Positions 8,958-16,950 of a stretch of 64,000 nucleotides of DNA are shown here, piece after piece. The notes below the pieces were generated by a model. It saw nothing but the letters and a program-made list of their open reading frames with translations. It searched no databases and was not told the origin of the DNA. Each line of letters begins with the position of its first letter. Positions within the stretch are counted from its first letter, which is position 1. Source of the stretch: Actinomadura violacea (lineage in GTDB: Bacteria > Actinomycetota > Actinomycetes > Streptosporangiales > Streptosporangiaceae); NCBI RefSeq assembly GCF_017573465.1, contig NZ_JAGEPF010000015.1:232279-296278 (forward strand), read 5' to 3'. The position numbers and the translations under genes are program-made.

Positions 8958-9033
8958 GGTGTTCCCCCTCAGTCGTCCCTGCAGGTGGACGGCCCCATTC
9001 CCGCCATGCGCCGCTCTACACGCGCGCCGCGGG

Positions 9034-9627
9034 TCAGCCGTCGCGGCCGGGGGTGCGGCGGGCGCGGAACGCGGCGGCCTTGGCGCGGTTGCCGCATTGG
9101 CGCATGTCGCACCAGCGGCGGGTGCGGCGGCGGGAGGTGTCCAGGTAGAGGCGGGTGCAGGGGTCGGCCTGGCACTGCTTGAGGACGCCGCGCCCTGTGC
9201 CGTCGGCGCCGTCGGTGTCGTCGCCGCCGGGTGCGGCCGCGGCGGCGAGCAGGTCGACGGCGGCGCGGGCGGCGGCGGCGAGCACGGCGGCGGCGTCGCC
9301 GTCGCGGTGCACGGCGCCGCCGGCGGTGAGGCGGGGGACGGGCGGCGCGGCGGCGGCGCGCAGGTTGATCAGGCCGCGGTCGGCGGCGGCGAGGGGCGCG
9401 CCGTGCAGGACGGCGGTGGCGCAGCGGTAGATCGCCTCGCGCAGGGCGACGGCGGCGGCGAGGTCGCCGGCGCTCATCTCGGGCGGGTCGGTGAGCAGCC
9501 CGGCGGCGGCGCTCCAGCGGGCCAGGTCGCCGGGGGAGGTGAGCAGGTCGCGGCGGTCGTCGCGGCGGTGCTGGACGGTGCCGGCGAGGTCGAGGGCCAG
9601 GTCGCCGGAGACGAAGGTGAACTCCAT
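9034..9627 (-). CDS. CGNR zinc-finger regulator, likely repressor of the EamA gene
   Basis: A 197-residue CGNR/ABATE protein, second in this window. The zinc-finger cysteines are Cys152, Cys157, Cys173 and Cys178, followed by CGNRAK. The ATG at 9627 has a GGGGGG ribosome site and fits the family's opening (MEFTFVSGDLALDLAGT); upstream in-frame starts overlap the operator region. It is divergent from the EamA transporter gene, and the 85-bp gap holds two copies of one inverted repeat, so a local repressor role is the best reading. This is inference from layout. Confidence 0.85.
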   Translation of the reverse strand: MEFTFVSGDLALDLAGTVQHRRDDRRDLLTSPGDLARWSAAAGLLTDPPEMSAGDLAAAVALREAIYRCATAVLHGAPLAAADRGLINLRAAAAPPVPRLTAGGAVHRDGDAAAVLAAAARAAVDLLAAAAAPGGDDTDGADGTGRGVLKQCQADPCTRLYLDTSRRRTRRWCDMRQCGNRAKAAAFRARRTPGRDG

Positions 9628-9637
9628 CCCCCCACAA

Positions 9638-9697
9638 TAACCGGCTTGACAGGTTACGGGAGGCGGCTCAGGATGAGTAACCGTCATAACCGGTTAC
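9638..9697 (+). promoter_or_regulatory. Promoter with two TAACC-N9-GGTTA operators
   Basis: Two inverted repeats with identical half-sites and spacing: TAACC (9638-9642)/GGTTA (9652-9656) and GTAACC (9677-9682)/GGTTAC (9692-9697); the second also contains the palindrome TAACCGGTTA (9687-9696). A good promoter for the rightward EamA gene lies across them: TTGACA at 9646-9651, 17-bp spacer, CAGGAT at 9669-9674. Operator 1 covers the -35 box and operator 2 lies just downstream of the start point, the classic arrangement for repression. The centres are about 40 bp apart. Confidence 0.75.
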
Positions 9698-9712
9698 TTG
9701 TGGAGGTGTCTC

Positions 9713-10696
9713 ATGGTCGCCCAGCACACCCCGGCCACACCGCCGGCCCAGGCGCCGGCCCAGGCGGCGTCCCAGGCGAGGGCATCAGGGACCGCCGCGA
9801 AGCCGGACGCACCGGGGGAGCGGCCCGCCGCCAGGACCGGTGCCGGTGGCGGGCTCGGGGGAGCGGCGATGCCGGCGGTGTTCGTCCTGCTGTGGAGCAG
9901 CGCGTTCATCGCCGGCGCGATCGGCGTGGACGCCGCCCCGCCGCTCCTGCTGATCTTCGCGCGGTTCGGCGCCGCCGGGCTGCTGCTGGCCGGCTACGCC
10001 ATCGCCGTCCGCGCGCCCTGGCCCCGCGGCCGCACCCTGGCGCACCTGGCGGTGTCGGGACTGCTGATCCAGGCCGTCCAGTTCGGCGCCCTCTACAGCG
10101 CGCTGGCGATGGGCCTGCCCGCGGGCGTCGTCGCCCTCGTCCAGGGCCTGAACCCCGTGGTGATCGCGCTGCTGGCGGCACGGGTCCTGGGGGAGCGCGT
10201 CACCCGGCGCCAGTGGGCCGGATTCGGGCTCGGCGCCGCCGGCGTCGTGCTCGCCGTCGCCGACCGCATCGCGTTCTCGCCCCTCGGCGTGCTGCTGGCC
10301 CTGGTCGGGCTCCTCGGCCTCAGCCTCGGCACCCTCTACCAGAAGCGCCACATCCCCGACATGGACGTGCGGACCGGCACCGCCGTGCAGTTCCTGGTCG
10401 CCGCGCCGCCGCTGGGCGCCCTGTCACTGCTCACCGAAACGCCCCACGTCGCGCACTGGGGCGCATTCGGCGCCTCGCTCACCTGGATGGTGCTGGTGAA
10501 CTCCATCGGGGTGTTCCTGCTGCTGAACACCATGCTGCGCCGCTCCCCGGCCTCCACCGTCGCTGCGCTGTTCTTCCTCACCCCGTCGGTCACCGCGGTG
10601 CTGGCATGGGCGACGATCGGGCAGGCCCTCGACCCGCTCGCCGCCGCCGGGCTGGTCCTCGGCGGCGCCGGCGTCCTGCTCGCCGGCCGCCGCTGA
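9713..10696 (+). CDS. EamA-family (DMT) metabolite exporter
   Basis: A 327-residue protein with ten predicted transmembrane helices in two EamA repeats (first repeat from ~residue 50, second from ~residue 190), the RhaT/YdcZ-type drug/metabolite exporter fold. A conserved QFGALYSALAMGLPAGVVALVQGLNPV segment closes the first repeat. The first ~45 residues are Ala/Pro-rich and probably cytoplasmic. ATG at 9713 follows GGAGGT at 9702-9707. Its promoter carries the twin operators shared with the divergent CGNR gene, so it is probably induced by the compound it exports. Confidence 0.85.
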   Translation: MVAQHTPATPPAQAPAQAASQARASGTAAKPDAPGERPAARTGAGGGLGGAAMPAVFVLLWSSAFIAGAIGVDAAPPLLLIFARFGAAGLLLAGYAIAVRAPWPRGRTLAHLAVSGLLIQAVQFGALYSALAMGLPAGVVALVQGLNPVVIALLAARVLGERVTRRQWAGFGLGAAGVVLAVADRIAFSPLGVLLALVGLLGLSLGTLYQKRHIPDMDVRTGTAVQFLVAAPPLGALSLLTETPHVAHWGAFGASLTWMVLVNSIGVFLLLNTMLRRSPASTVAALFFLTPSVTAVLAWATIGQALDPLAAAGLVLGGAGVLLAGRR

Positions 10697-10710
10697 ACCC
10701 CCCGCCCCCG

Positions 10711-10737
10711 CGGCCGGGCACCCAGCCCGCCCGGCCG
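10711..10737. terminator. Hairpin between convergent genes
   Basis: A 9-bp GC stem (10711-10719 with 10729-10737) and 9-nt loop lie between the ends of the EamA gene and the convergent methyltransferase gene; it could act in both directions. Confidence 0.5.
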
Positions 10738-10758
10738 GACGCACGGACGGTCAGGCGG

Positions 10759-11535
10759 TCAGGCGGCGGACGGGCCGGGGCCGTCCGGGCGGCAGTGCAG
10801 GCACGGCCGGTACCCGGCGGCGGCCGCGGCGGCCAGATCCCGGAACCCGCGCCGGTGCGAAGGCGCGATCCGGCGGGCGTCCGCGCAGGTCGGGAAGCAC
10901 ACGATCCCCGTGGTGTCGCTGCCGACCAGCCGCACCCCCCGCCGCGCCATGTCGGTGACCTCGTCCACGTCGACGTCCTCGGCGCGCAGCAGCCGCTCCT
11001 TGGCCGCCGCCCCGAACACGTACTCGCCCAGCGACCCGTCCGACCGCGTCACCCGATGGCACGGGATCAGCAGCGGCACCGGGTTGCGGCCCAGCGCCGA
11101 CCCGACCGCCCGCACCGCCTTCGGACGCCCCGCCCGCCGCGCCACCCACGCGTACGGGCGGACCTGCCCGCGCGGGATCGTCGCCGCGGCCCGCAGCACC
11201 GCCGCCTCGAACCCGCTGAGACCCCGCAGGTCCAGCGGCAGATCACCGAGCCGCCCGGTCCGCAGCGCCGGCACCAGCCCGGCCGGCGGACGCGCCGCCG
11301 GCAGCAGCGGCCGCGCGAACCGCTCCCGGAACGCGGACGCGAACTCCGCCTCGTCCAGCCCGGCCCGCACGAACGCCACACCGCGGTCGGTGAACGCCAC
11401 CCGCAGATGCTCCAGCGGCCCCTCCACCTCGACGCGCCGCGCGGCGATCCGGTCCAGCAGCGCGGGCGGCGCGTCGGCGCCGAGCCCGGCCAGCCCCGCA
11501 AGCAGCGCGTCGGCCGCAGGATCGGTGCTGCTCAT
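10759..11535 (-). CDS. O6-methylguanine-DNA methyltransferase with C-terminal Ada zinc domain
   Basis: A 258-residue DNA repair protein with the two Ada modules in inverted order. Residues ~105-190 form the suicide methyltransferase domain: active-site PCHRV with Cys159, preceded by RAVGSALGRNPVPLLI. Residues ~200-250 are an Ada-type zinc domain (CFPTC, Cys213 and Cys217; CLHC, Cys245 and Cys248), which in E. coli Ada repairs methylphosphotriesters and triggers DNA binding. No AraC helix-turn-helix joins them. The start overlaps the stop of the upstream sigma-factor gene (ATGA), so the two are translationally coupled. Confidence 0.88.
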   Translation of the reverse strand: MSSTDPAADALLAGLAGLGADAPPALLDRIAARRVEVEGPLEHLRVAFTDRGVAFVRAGLDEAEFASAFRERFARPLLPAARPPAGLVPALRTGRLGDLPLDLRGLSGFEAAVLRAAATIPRGQVRPYAWVARRAGRPKAVRAVGSALGRNPVPLLIPCHRVTRSDGSLGEYVFGAAAKERLLRAEDVDVDEVTDMARRGVRLVGSDTTGIVCFPTCADARRIAPSHRRGFRDLAAAAAAGYRPCLHCRPDGPGPSAA

Positions 11536-12179
11536 CGGATGCCTCCCTCTCCCTGGTCATGCAGGCGGCGCAACCGCGCCAGCCCGCGCGAGACGTGCGA
11601 CTTCACCGTGCCCTCCGGCACCCCCAGCACCTCCGCGATCTCCGCCACCGGCAGGTCGGTGACGTGCCGCAGCACCACCGCGGCGCGCTGCGCGTCCGGC
11701 AGCGCCGCCAGCAGCCCCGCCAGCTCTCGGCCGGTCTCGTGCCGCGCCGCCGCGTCCTCCACGCCCTCCGCCGGGTCGGGCGGGTCCGGCGCGTCCTCCA
11801 GCGGCCCCGGCGGCGGCTTGCGCGCCGCCGTCCGCAGCCCGTTGCGCCACACGTTCGCCAGGATCGTCAGCAGCCACGCCCGCGGCCGCAACTCGGCGAT
11901 CCGCTCCGGCCCGTACCCGCACAGCGCCCGGTAGGCGCGCAGGAACGCCTCGGCGGACAGGTCCTCGGCCTCCGCCCACCGCCCGCACAACCGCAGCGCG
12001 GTGGAGAACACCGGCCCCCGGTACGCCTCGTACAGCACGGCGAACCCGCCGTCCAGGTCGCCGGACAGCGCCGCGACGACCCGCACGGCCGCCGCATCGC
12101 CCCCACCGGCCTGCCCGCCGTCCCCGGCGGCGGGCGGCGGAGCGCCGGGCCGGGTCGTAACCTCGTCGGTAACCGTCAC
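11532..12179 (-). CDS. ECF-type RNA polymerase sigma factor
   Basis: A 215-residue sigma-70 family member with region 2 (~residues 45-110, FAVLYEAYRGPVFSTALRLCG ... AEAFLRAYRAL) and region 4 (~155-205, LPDAQRAAVVLRHV ... GVPEGTVKSHVSRGLARLRRL). The GTG at 12179 has a GAAGGGG ribosome site. No anti-sigma gene is adjacent. Its stop codon overlaps the start of the methyltransferase/Ada gene, and it lies 67 bp after a response-regulator gene on the same strand, so alkylation repair, sigma factor and two-component system may form one leftward transcript. Confidence 0.85.
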   Translation of the reverse strand: MTVTDEVTTRPGAPPPAAGDGGQAGGGDAAAVRVVAALSGDLDGGFAVLYEAYRGPVFSTALRLCGRWAEAEDLSAEAFLRAYRALCGYGPERIAELRPRAWLLTILANVWRNGLRTAARKPPPGPLEDAPDPPDPAEGVEDAAARHETGRELAGLLAALPDAQRAAVVLRHVTDLPVAEIAEVLGVPEGTVKSHVSRGLARLRRLHDQGEGGIR

Positions 12180-12246
12180 ATCCCCTTCAACACCGCCGCC
12201 GCCCCTCCCGTTGCACCCCCGGCCCGGGCCCCCGGGGGCGGCGGGG

Positions 12247-12912
12247 TCAGCCGAGCCAGCCGGGACGGATCATCCCCGACTCGTAGGCCAGCACCACCAG
12301 CTGCGCCCGGTCCCGCGCCCCGAGCTTGGCCAGGATACGGCTGACGTGCGTCTTCGCGGTCGCCGGCGACAGCACCAGCCGCCCCGCGATCTCCTCGTTC
12401 GACAGCCCCTGCGCGACCAGCTCCAGCACCTCCCGCTCCCGCGCCGTCAGCGCGTCCAGCTCCACCGCGGGCGGCGGCGCGGTGATCCGGGAGGCGAACT
12501 CGGCGATCAGCCGCCGCGTCACCGCCGGCGCCAGCAGCGCGTCACCCCGCGCCACCACCCGCACCCCGTGGATCAGCTCCGGCGGCTCGGTGTCCTTCAC
12601 CAGGAACCCGCTCGCCCCCGCCTTGATCGCCCCGTACACGTAGTCGTCCAGGTCGAACGTCGTCAAGATCACCACCTTGACGCCGTCCAGCGCCGGATCG
12701 GTGACGATCCGCCGGGTCGCCTCCAGCCCGTCCAGCACCGGCATCCGCACGTCCATCAGCACCACGTCGGGACGCAGCTCCCGCGCGACCCGCACCGCCC
12801 GCTCACCGTCCCCGGCCTCGGCGACGATCTCGATGTCGTCCTCGCCCTCCAGAATCGACCGGAACCCCGCCCGCACGAGGGTCTGGTCGTCGGCCAGCGC
12901 CACCCGGATCAC
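12247..12912 (-). CDS. NarL/LuxR-family response regulator
   Basis: A 221-residue regulator. The receiver domain has acidic residues at 8-9, the phospho-acceptor Asp54 (VLMDVRMP) and Lys in GFLVKDTEP (~104). The C-terminal LuxR-type helix-turn-helix (~150-215) reads LTAREREVLELVAQGLSNEEIAGRL. Its start overlaps the end of the sensor-kinase gene by 4 bp (ATGA), so the pair is coupled. Target genes are probably linked to the shared motif described at 14363 and 18844. Confidence 0.9.
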   Translation of the reverse strand: MIRVALADDQTLVRAGFRSILEGEDDIEIVAEAGDGERAVRVARELRPDVVLMDVRMPVLDGLEATRRIVTDPALDGVKVVILTTFDLDDYVYGAIKAGASGFLVKDTEPPELIHGVRVVARGDALLAPAVTRRLIAEFASRITAPPPAVELDALTAREREVLELVAQGLSNEEIAGRLVLSPATAKTHVSRILAKLGARDRAQLVVLAYESGMIRPGWLG

Positions 12913-14354
12913 GTGTCCTCCCGCATCGGCTCGCCGTCCGCCACCTGTTCTCCCGCTCCCTCGTCGCGTTCCCGCCCGCCACCGGACGAGGCGTCCAGCG
13001 GCAGCCGCGCCCGCACCCGGAACCCGCCGCCCGGCCGCGGGCCCGCGGCCAGCTCCCCGCCGACCGCCGCCGCCCGCTCCCGCATGCCGCGCAGCCCGTT
13101 ACCCCGCGACCGCCCGCCGGGCCCGTCCGGGTCCCGCGGCGGGCCCGCACCATCATCGTCGATCTGAACGATCACCGCGTCCGCCGTGCACCGCACCTCC
13201 ACCGTCACCGACCCCGCCCCCGCATGCCGGACGACGTTGGTCAGCGCCTCCTGCACGATCCGGTACCCCGCCAGCCCCACCGGCGCCGGCACCGCCGCCA
13301 GCACCCCGCCGCCCTCACCCTCACCGCCCTCACCCTCACCGCCCTCACCCTCACCGCCGCCGGTGTCGGCGAGGTCGCCGGCGCGCCGCACCCGCAGCCC
13401 CGCGGCCCGCGTCCGCTCCAGCAGCTCACCGACCCGCGCCAGCGACGGAACCGGCTCCACCGGCCCCGCCCCGCCCGGCCCGTCGACCTGCCGCAGCACC
13501 CCCAGCACCCCGCGCAGCTCCCGCAGCGTCTGCCGGCTCGCCGCCTTGATCGCCTCCAGCGCCGAGTACGCCCGCGCCGGATCGTCGCGCCGGTGCAGCG
13601 CCGCACCCGCCTGCACGTTGATCAGCGAGATCTGGTGCGCCAGCACGTCGTGCAGCTCCCGCGCGATCCGCAGCCGCTCCTGCGCCTCCCGCCGCAGCGC
13701 CTCCTCCTCCCGGCCCCGCTCGGCCTCGGCGGCGCGCCGCTCGGCCTCCTCGAGCCGGATCCGCCGCCCCCGCACGTACTGCCCGATCCCGATCGTCACC
13801 AGCAGCGCCAGCGACAGCGACGCCACACCCCGCGGATCCGCCACCGCGTCCGGATCGCCGCCGTCCCCGCCCCGCACCGCCGAGGTGGTCAGGAACCCCG
13901 CGTTCACCACGATCACCGCGCCCAGCGACACCGCGAGCCGGCACTCCACCGCGGCGTTGAACAGCGCCACCAGGAACACGAACGCGATCGGCCCGTCCGG
14001 ATACCCCAGCGGGTAGTACAGCGGCGGCACCACGGTCGCCACCACCAGCAGCGCCACCGGATGCCGGCGCCGCCACACCAGCGCCAGCGTCGTCACCGCG
14101 ATCAGCGCCAGCCCGCCCGGCCACAGCGAACGGTCCCCGGGCTTGACCGCGACCGCGCTCATCACCACCGTGACCACCAGCGCCGCCACCGCCGGTACCA
14201 CCTCGCCGGCCCGGCCGCGCCCCCACCGGCGGCCCCACTCCTCCCGGGACCGCGCCGACCACGGCCGCGACCACGGGCTCGGCGGCGGGCTCGGCGGCGG
14301 GCTCGGCGGGGCGGGACGCCCGCGACGCGGCGAAGGCACGCTCACCCGCCCCAC
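12909..14354 (-). CDS. NarL-type sensor histidine kinase
   Basis: A 481-residue membrane kinase. Five or six transmembrane helices span ~50-195, a charged coiled coil ~198-232 leads into the HisKA_3 dimerisation domain with phospho-acceptor His235 (ELHDVLAHQ), and the HATPase domain (~355-460) has N box EALTNVVRHAG and G box GNGLRGMRERA. Between them an acidic (GEGEG)3 linker is encoded by a perfect 15-bp triplicate. The GTG at 14354 is used; downstream GTGs are possible. It is divergent from a second kinase, with only 61 bp between them. Confidence 0.88.
   Translation of the reverse strand: MGRVSVPSPRRGRPAPPSPPPSPPPSPWSRPWSARSREEWGRRWGRGRAGEVVPAVAALVVTVVMSAVAVKPGDRSLWPGGLALIAVTTLALVWRRRHPVALLVVATVVPPLYYPLGYPDGPIAFVFLVALFNAAVECRLAVSLGAVIVVNAGFLTTSAVRGGDGGDPDAVADPRGVASLSLALLVTIGIGQYVRGRRIRLEEAERRAAEAERGREEEALRREAQERLRIARELHDVLAHQISLINVQAGAALHRRDDPARAYSALEAIKAASRQTLRELRGVLGVLRQVDGPGGAGPVEPVPSLARVGELLERTRAAGLRVRRAGDLADTGGGEGEGGEGEGGEGEGGGVLAAVPAPVGLAGYRIVQEALTNVVRHAGAGSVTVEVRCTADAVIVQIDDDGAGPPRDPDGPGGRSRGNGLRGMRERAAAVGGELAAGPRPGGGFRVRARLPLDASSGGGRERDEGAGEQVADGEPMREDT
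13312..13356. repeat. Three perfect 15-bp tandem repeats inside the kinase gene
   Basis: Unit CCCTCACCCTCACCG occurs three times in a row without mismatch. Being a multiple of three it only changes the length of a Gly/Glu linker between the dimerisation and ATPase domains, so it could vary in copy number without breaking the gene. Confidence 0.9.
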
Positions 14355-14362
14355 CGTAGCGG

Positions 14363-14379
14363 CCCCTGACTTTCGGCAG
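14363..14379. promoter_or_regulatory. Candidate response-regulator site in the kinase-kinase gap
   Basis: CCCCTGACTTTCGGCAG lies in the 61-bp gap between two divergent kinase genes. Nearly the same string, CCCCTACTTTCGGCAG, occurs at 18844-18859 upstream of the ABC transporter operon. The motif is not part of any coding region here, and it is shared by the three promoters in this block that a NarL-type regulator would be expected to bind. Confidence 0.5.
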
Positions 14380-14415
14380 TATCACCGCAGATCACCGGCT
14401 TGTACCGTGGGCCGG

Positions 14416-16209
14416 GTGAACGACCCGGCCACCACCGTCCCGCAGCGACCGGGGGAGCGGGACACGGCGCCGCACGCCCGCCCCGGCACCCGCACGCCCG
14501 CCGTCCATGCCGCGGCACGCACGGTGACCCGAGCCGTCCGCGCCGACGCCCGCGCCGTGCTGCACCGGCCCCGGTCCCTGCTGGCCAAGGACACCGCGCT
14601 GTGGGCGGTCCTGGCGGCGCCCGCCGCGTTCGACCTGGCCTCCCCGGTCGCGCCCGCCGCCCCGTCCTGGTGGCTGCGGATCGCCGCGCTCGGCGTCCTG
14701 GCCGCCGCCGTCGCGCTGTCGCGGACCCGCCCGACCGCCGCGCTGCTCACCGCCATCGCCCTCATCGCGGTGCACGGCAACTTCGCCTTCGCGATGCCCG
14801 TCATGTCCTACCTGACCGGCATGCGGACGCGCCGCGCCCGCCCCGTACTGTGGGTCTTCACCGCCGTGTTCGCCGCCGGCACCCTGCTCAACATCGCCCG
14901 CGGCATCGACGTCACCACCTGGTTCCCCCTGACGATCTGGCTGGTGCTGCTCGGCGTGCTGCCCTGGCTCGTCGGCCGCTACTGGAAGCAGCACCGCGAA
15001 CTCCTGCACGCCGGCTGGGAACGCGCCGAACGCCTCGAACGCGAGCAGCGCATCACCGCCGAACGCGAACGCCTGCGCGAACGCGCCCGCATCGCCCAGG
15101 ACATGCACGACTCCCTCGGCCACGCCCTGGCCCTCATCGCCGTGCGCGCCGGCGCCCTGCAGGTCGCCCCCGGCCTGCAGGACCGGCACCGCGCCGCCGC
15201 CGCCGACCTGCGCGCCGGCGCCGCCGACGCCACCGAGCAGCTCCGCGAGATCATCGGGATCCTGCGCGACGACACCGCCCGCCGCGCCGCCGCGGGGGAG
15301 ACCCCGCCCCCCGCCGGGCCCGACACCGCCGCCCGGCCCGTCCACGAGAGCGTCCACGACCTCGTCGAACGCGCCCGCGCCTCCGGCGTCCCCGTCCACC
15401 TGGACACCACCGCCGGCCCCGCCCCCGGCGCCCTCCCGCCGATGATCGCGCTCGCCGCGCACCGCATCGTGCAGGAGGCCATCACCAACGCCGCCAAGCA
15501 CGCCCCCGGCGCCCCCATCACCGTTACCCTCACCCGCCACGACACCGGCCCCGGCCCCGGCCCCGAGCCCGGCGCGGCGCCCGCGGTCGTCGTCACCGTC
15601 GCCAACGACGCCCCGCCCGCAGGCCCCGCCCTCCTGCCGCCCGGCGGCGGCCACGGACTCACCGGACTCACCGAACGCGCCCGCCTCGCCGGCGGCACCC
15701 TGCACGCCGCACCCGCCCCCGGCGGCGGCTTCACCGTCCGCGCCGTCCTGCCCGAGACCCCGCCGCCCGGCCCCCGCCCCCTGGACGCCCCCGACGGCCC
15801 CTCCGAGTCCGCCCGGCACCTGGAACGCGAACGCCGCCAGGTCCGCCGCGGCCTCATCACCGCCATCGCCGTCCCCGCCGCGCTCATCGCCGCCCTCGTC
15901 GCCGTCATCCTCGGCTACTACACCTACGCCACCCTCAACTCCGTCCTGCCCGCCGCCGACTACGCCGCCCTGCGCGTCGGCGACACCCGCGAGCACGTCG
16001 AACCCCTCCTGCCGCCCGTCCAGGCCACCGAGGCCGGCACCGTCCGCGCCCGCGTCCCCGAACCGCCCGGCGCCCACTGCCGCTACTACCGCCCCACCGC
16101 CGACCTGCTCGGCACCGGCCACCTGTACCGGCTGTGCTTCACCGACGGCCGCCTCACCGCCAAGAACACCTACAGCACCGCCGACCCCGCCACGAAAGGC
16201 ACCGAGTGA
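14416..16209 (+). CDS. NarL-type sensor kinase with an extra C-terminal membrane-anchored domain
   Basis: A 597-residue protein. Four or five N-terminal transmembrane helices (~60-190), HisKA_3 with phospho-acceptor His231 (AQDMHDSLGHAL), and a HATPase domain with N box EAITNAAKHA and G box GHGLTGLTERA. It then continues: a further transmembrane helix at ~479-507 and an ~90-residue tail with LRVGDTREHVEPLLP and two cysteines, resembling the small SmpA/OmlA-type lipoprotein fold and probably outside the cell. Such a tail is unusual for this kinase class. The GTG at 14416 is the chosen start; a start further in is possible. It overlaps its regulator gene. Confidence 0.85.
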   Translation: MNDPATTVPQRPGERDTAPHARPGTRTPAVHAAARTVTRAVRADARAVLHRPRSLLAKDTALWAVLAAPAAFDLASPVAPAAPSWWLRIAALGVLAAAVALSRTRPTAALLTAIALIAVHGNFAFAMPVMSYLTGMRTRRARPVLWVFTAVFAAGTLLNIARGIDVTTWFPLTIWLVLLGVLPWLVGRYWKQHRELLHAGWERAERLEREQRITAERERLRERARIAQDMHDSLGHALALIAVRAGALQVAPGLQDRHRAAAADLRAGAADATEQLREIIGILRDDTARRAAAGETPPPAGPDTAARPVHESVHDLVERARASGVPVHLDTTAGPAPGALPPMIALAAHRIVQEAITNAAKHAPGAPITVTLTRHDTGPGPGPEPGAAPAVVVTVANDAPPAGPALLPPGGGHGLTGLTERARLAGGTLHAAPAPGGGFTVRAVLPETPPPGPRPLDAPDGPSESARHLERERRQVRRGLITAIAVPAALIAALVAVILGYYTYATLNSVLPAADYAALRVGDTREHVEPLLPPVQATEAGTVRARVPEPPGAHCRYYRPTADLLGTGHLYRLCFTDGRLTAKNTYSTADPATKGTE

Positions 16210-16868
16210 TCCGCGTCCTGCTCGCCGACGACGAGGCCATGATCCGCGCGGGAGTCCGCGCCATCCTGTCCGCCGACCCCGGCATCGACGTCGTCGCCGA
16301 GGCCGGCGACGGCCGCGAGGCCGTCGACCTCGCCCTCGCCCACCACCCCGACGTCGCCCTCCTGGACATCCGCATGCCCCGCATGGACGGCCTCACCGCC
16401 GCCGACGAGCTGCGCCGCGCCGCCCCCGCCACCGCCGTCGCGATGCTCACCACCTTCGGCGAGGACGAGTACATCGCCCGCGCCCTCACCGGCGGCGCCA
16501 GCGGTTTCCTGCTCAAGTCCGGCGACCCCCACGAGCTCATCGCCGGCGTCCGCGCCGTCGCCGCCGGCGCCGCGTTCCTGTCGCCCAAGGTCGCCCACCG
16601 CGTCATCACCGAGCTGTCCGGAGGCCGCATGGCCGCCGGCGCCGCCGCCCGCCGCCGCACCGAAGGACTCACCCCCCGCGAACGGCAGGTCCTCGCCCTG
16701 CTCGGCGCCGGCCTGTCCAACGCCGAGATCGCCGACCGCCTCCACGTCGTCGAGGGCACCGTCAAGGCCTACGTCAGCGCCATCCTCACCCGCCTGGACG
16801 TCCGCAACCGCGTCCAGGCCGCCGTCCTCGCCCACGAAGCCGGACTCGTCCACGACACCACCCCCTGA
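16206..16868 (+). CDS. NarL/LuxR-family response regulator
   Basis: A 220-residue regulator whose GTG start overlaps the kinase stop (GTGA). The receiver domain carries Asp8-Asp9, phospho-acceptor Asp54 (ALLDIRMP) and GFLLKSGDP with the conserved lysine; the C-terminal HTH reads LTPRERQVLALLGAGLSNAEIADRL. It is separated by a bidirectional hairpin from the convergent ABC exporter operon, whose promoter carries the motif also found upstream of this system, so regulation of that exporter is likely but inferred. Confidence 0.9.
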   Translation: MIRVLLADDEAMIRAGVRAILSADPGIDVVAEAGDGREAVDLALAHHPDVALLDIRMPRMDGLTAADELRRAAPATAVAMLTTFGEDEYIARALTGGASGFLLKSGDPHELIAGVRAVAAGAAFLSPKVAHRVITELSGGRMAAGAAARRRTEGLTPRERQVLALLGAGLSNAEIADRLHVVEGTVKAYVSAILTRLDVRNRVQAAVLAHEAGLVHDTTP

Positions 16869-16887
16869 CACACCCCTGCACCCGGCA

Positions 16888-16936
16888 CGGCCAGGGGGCC
16901 GCCGCACCCGACTTCGGTGCGACGGCCCCCTGGCCG
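16888..16936. terminator. Long two-part hairpin between convergent operons
   Basis: A 14-bp outer stem (16888-16901 with 16923-16936) encloses a 6-bp inner stem (16903-16908 with 16916-16921). It lies between the response-regulator end and the convergent permease end and should work in both directions. Confidence 0.8.
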
Positions 16937-16950
16937 CATACCAGGACGGG

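Noticed and set aside
8677..11934. Very long open frames antisense or out of frame to known genes, such as 8677-11934, 29130-32189, 41695-45003 and 26686-29838
   Set aside because: They lie across several recognised genes, are dominated by Arg/Pro/Ala or Gly/Val repeats and have no family signature. This is expected of 70-75% GC coding DNA.
13312..13356. CRISPR-like or VNTR array
   Set aside because: Direct 15-bp repeats without spacers, in frame within a kinase linker; not a CRISPR.
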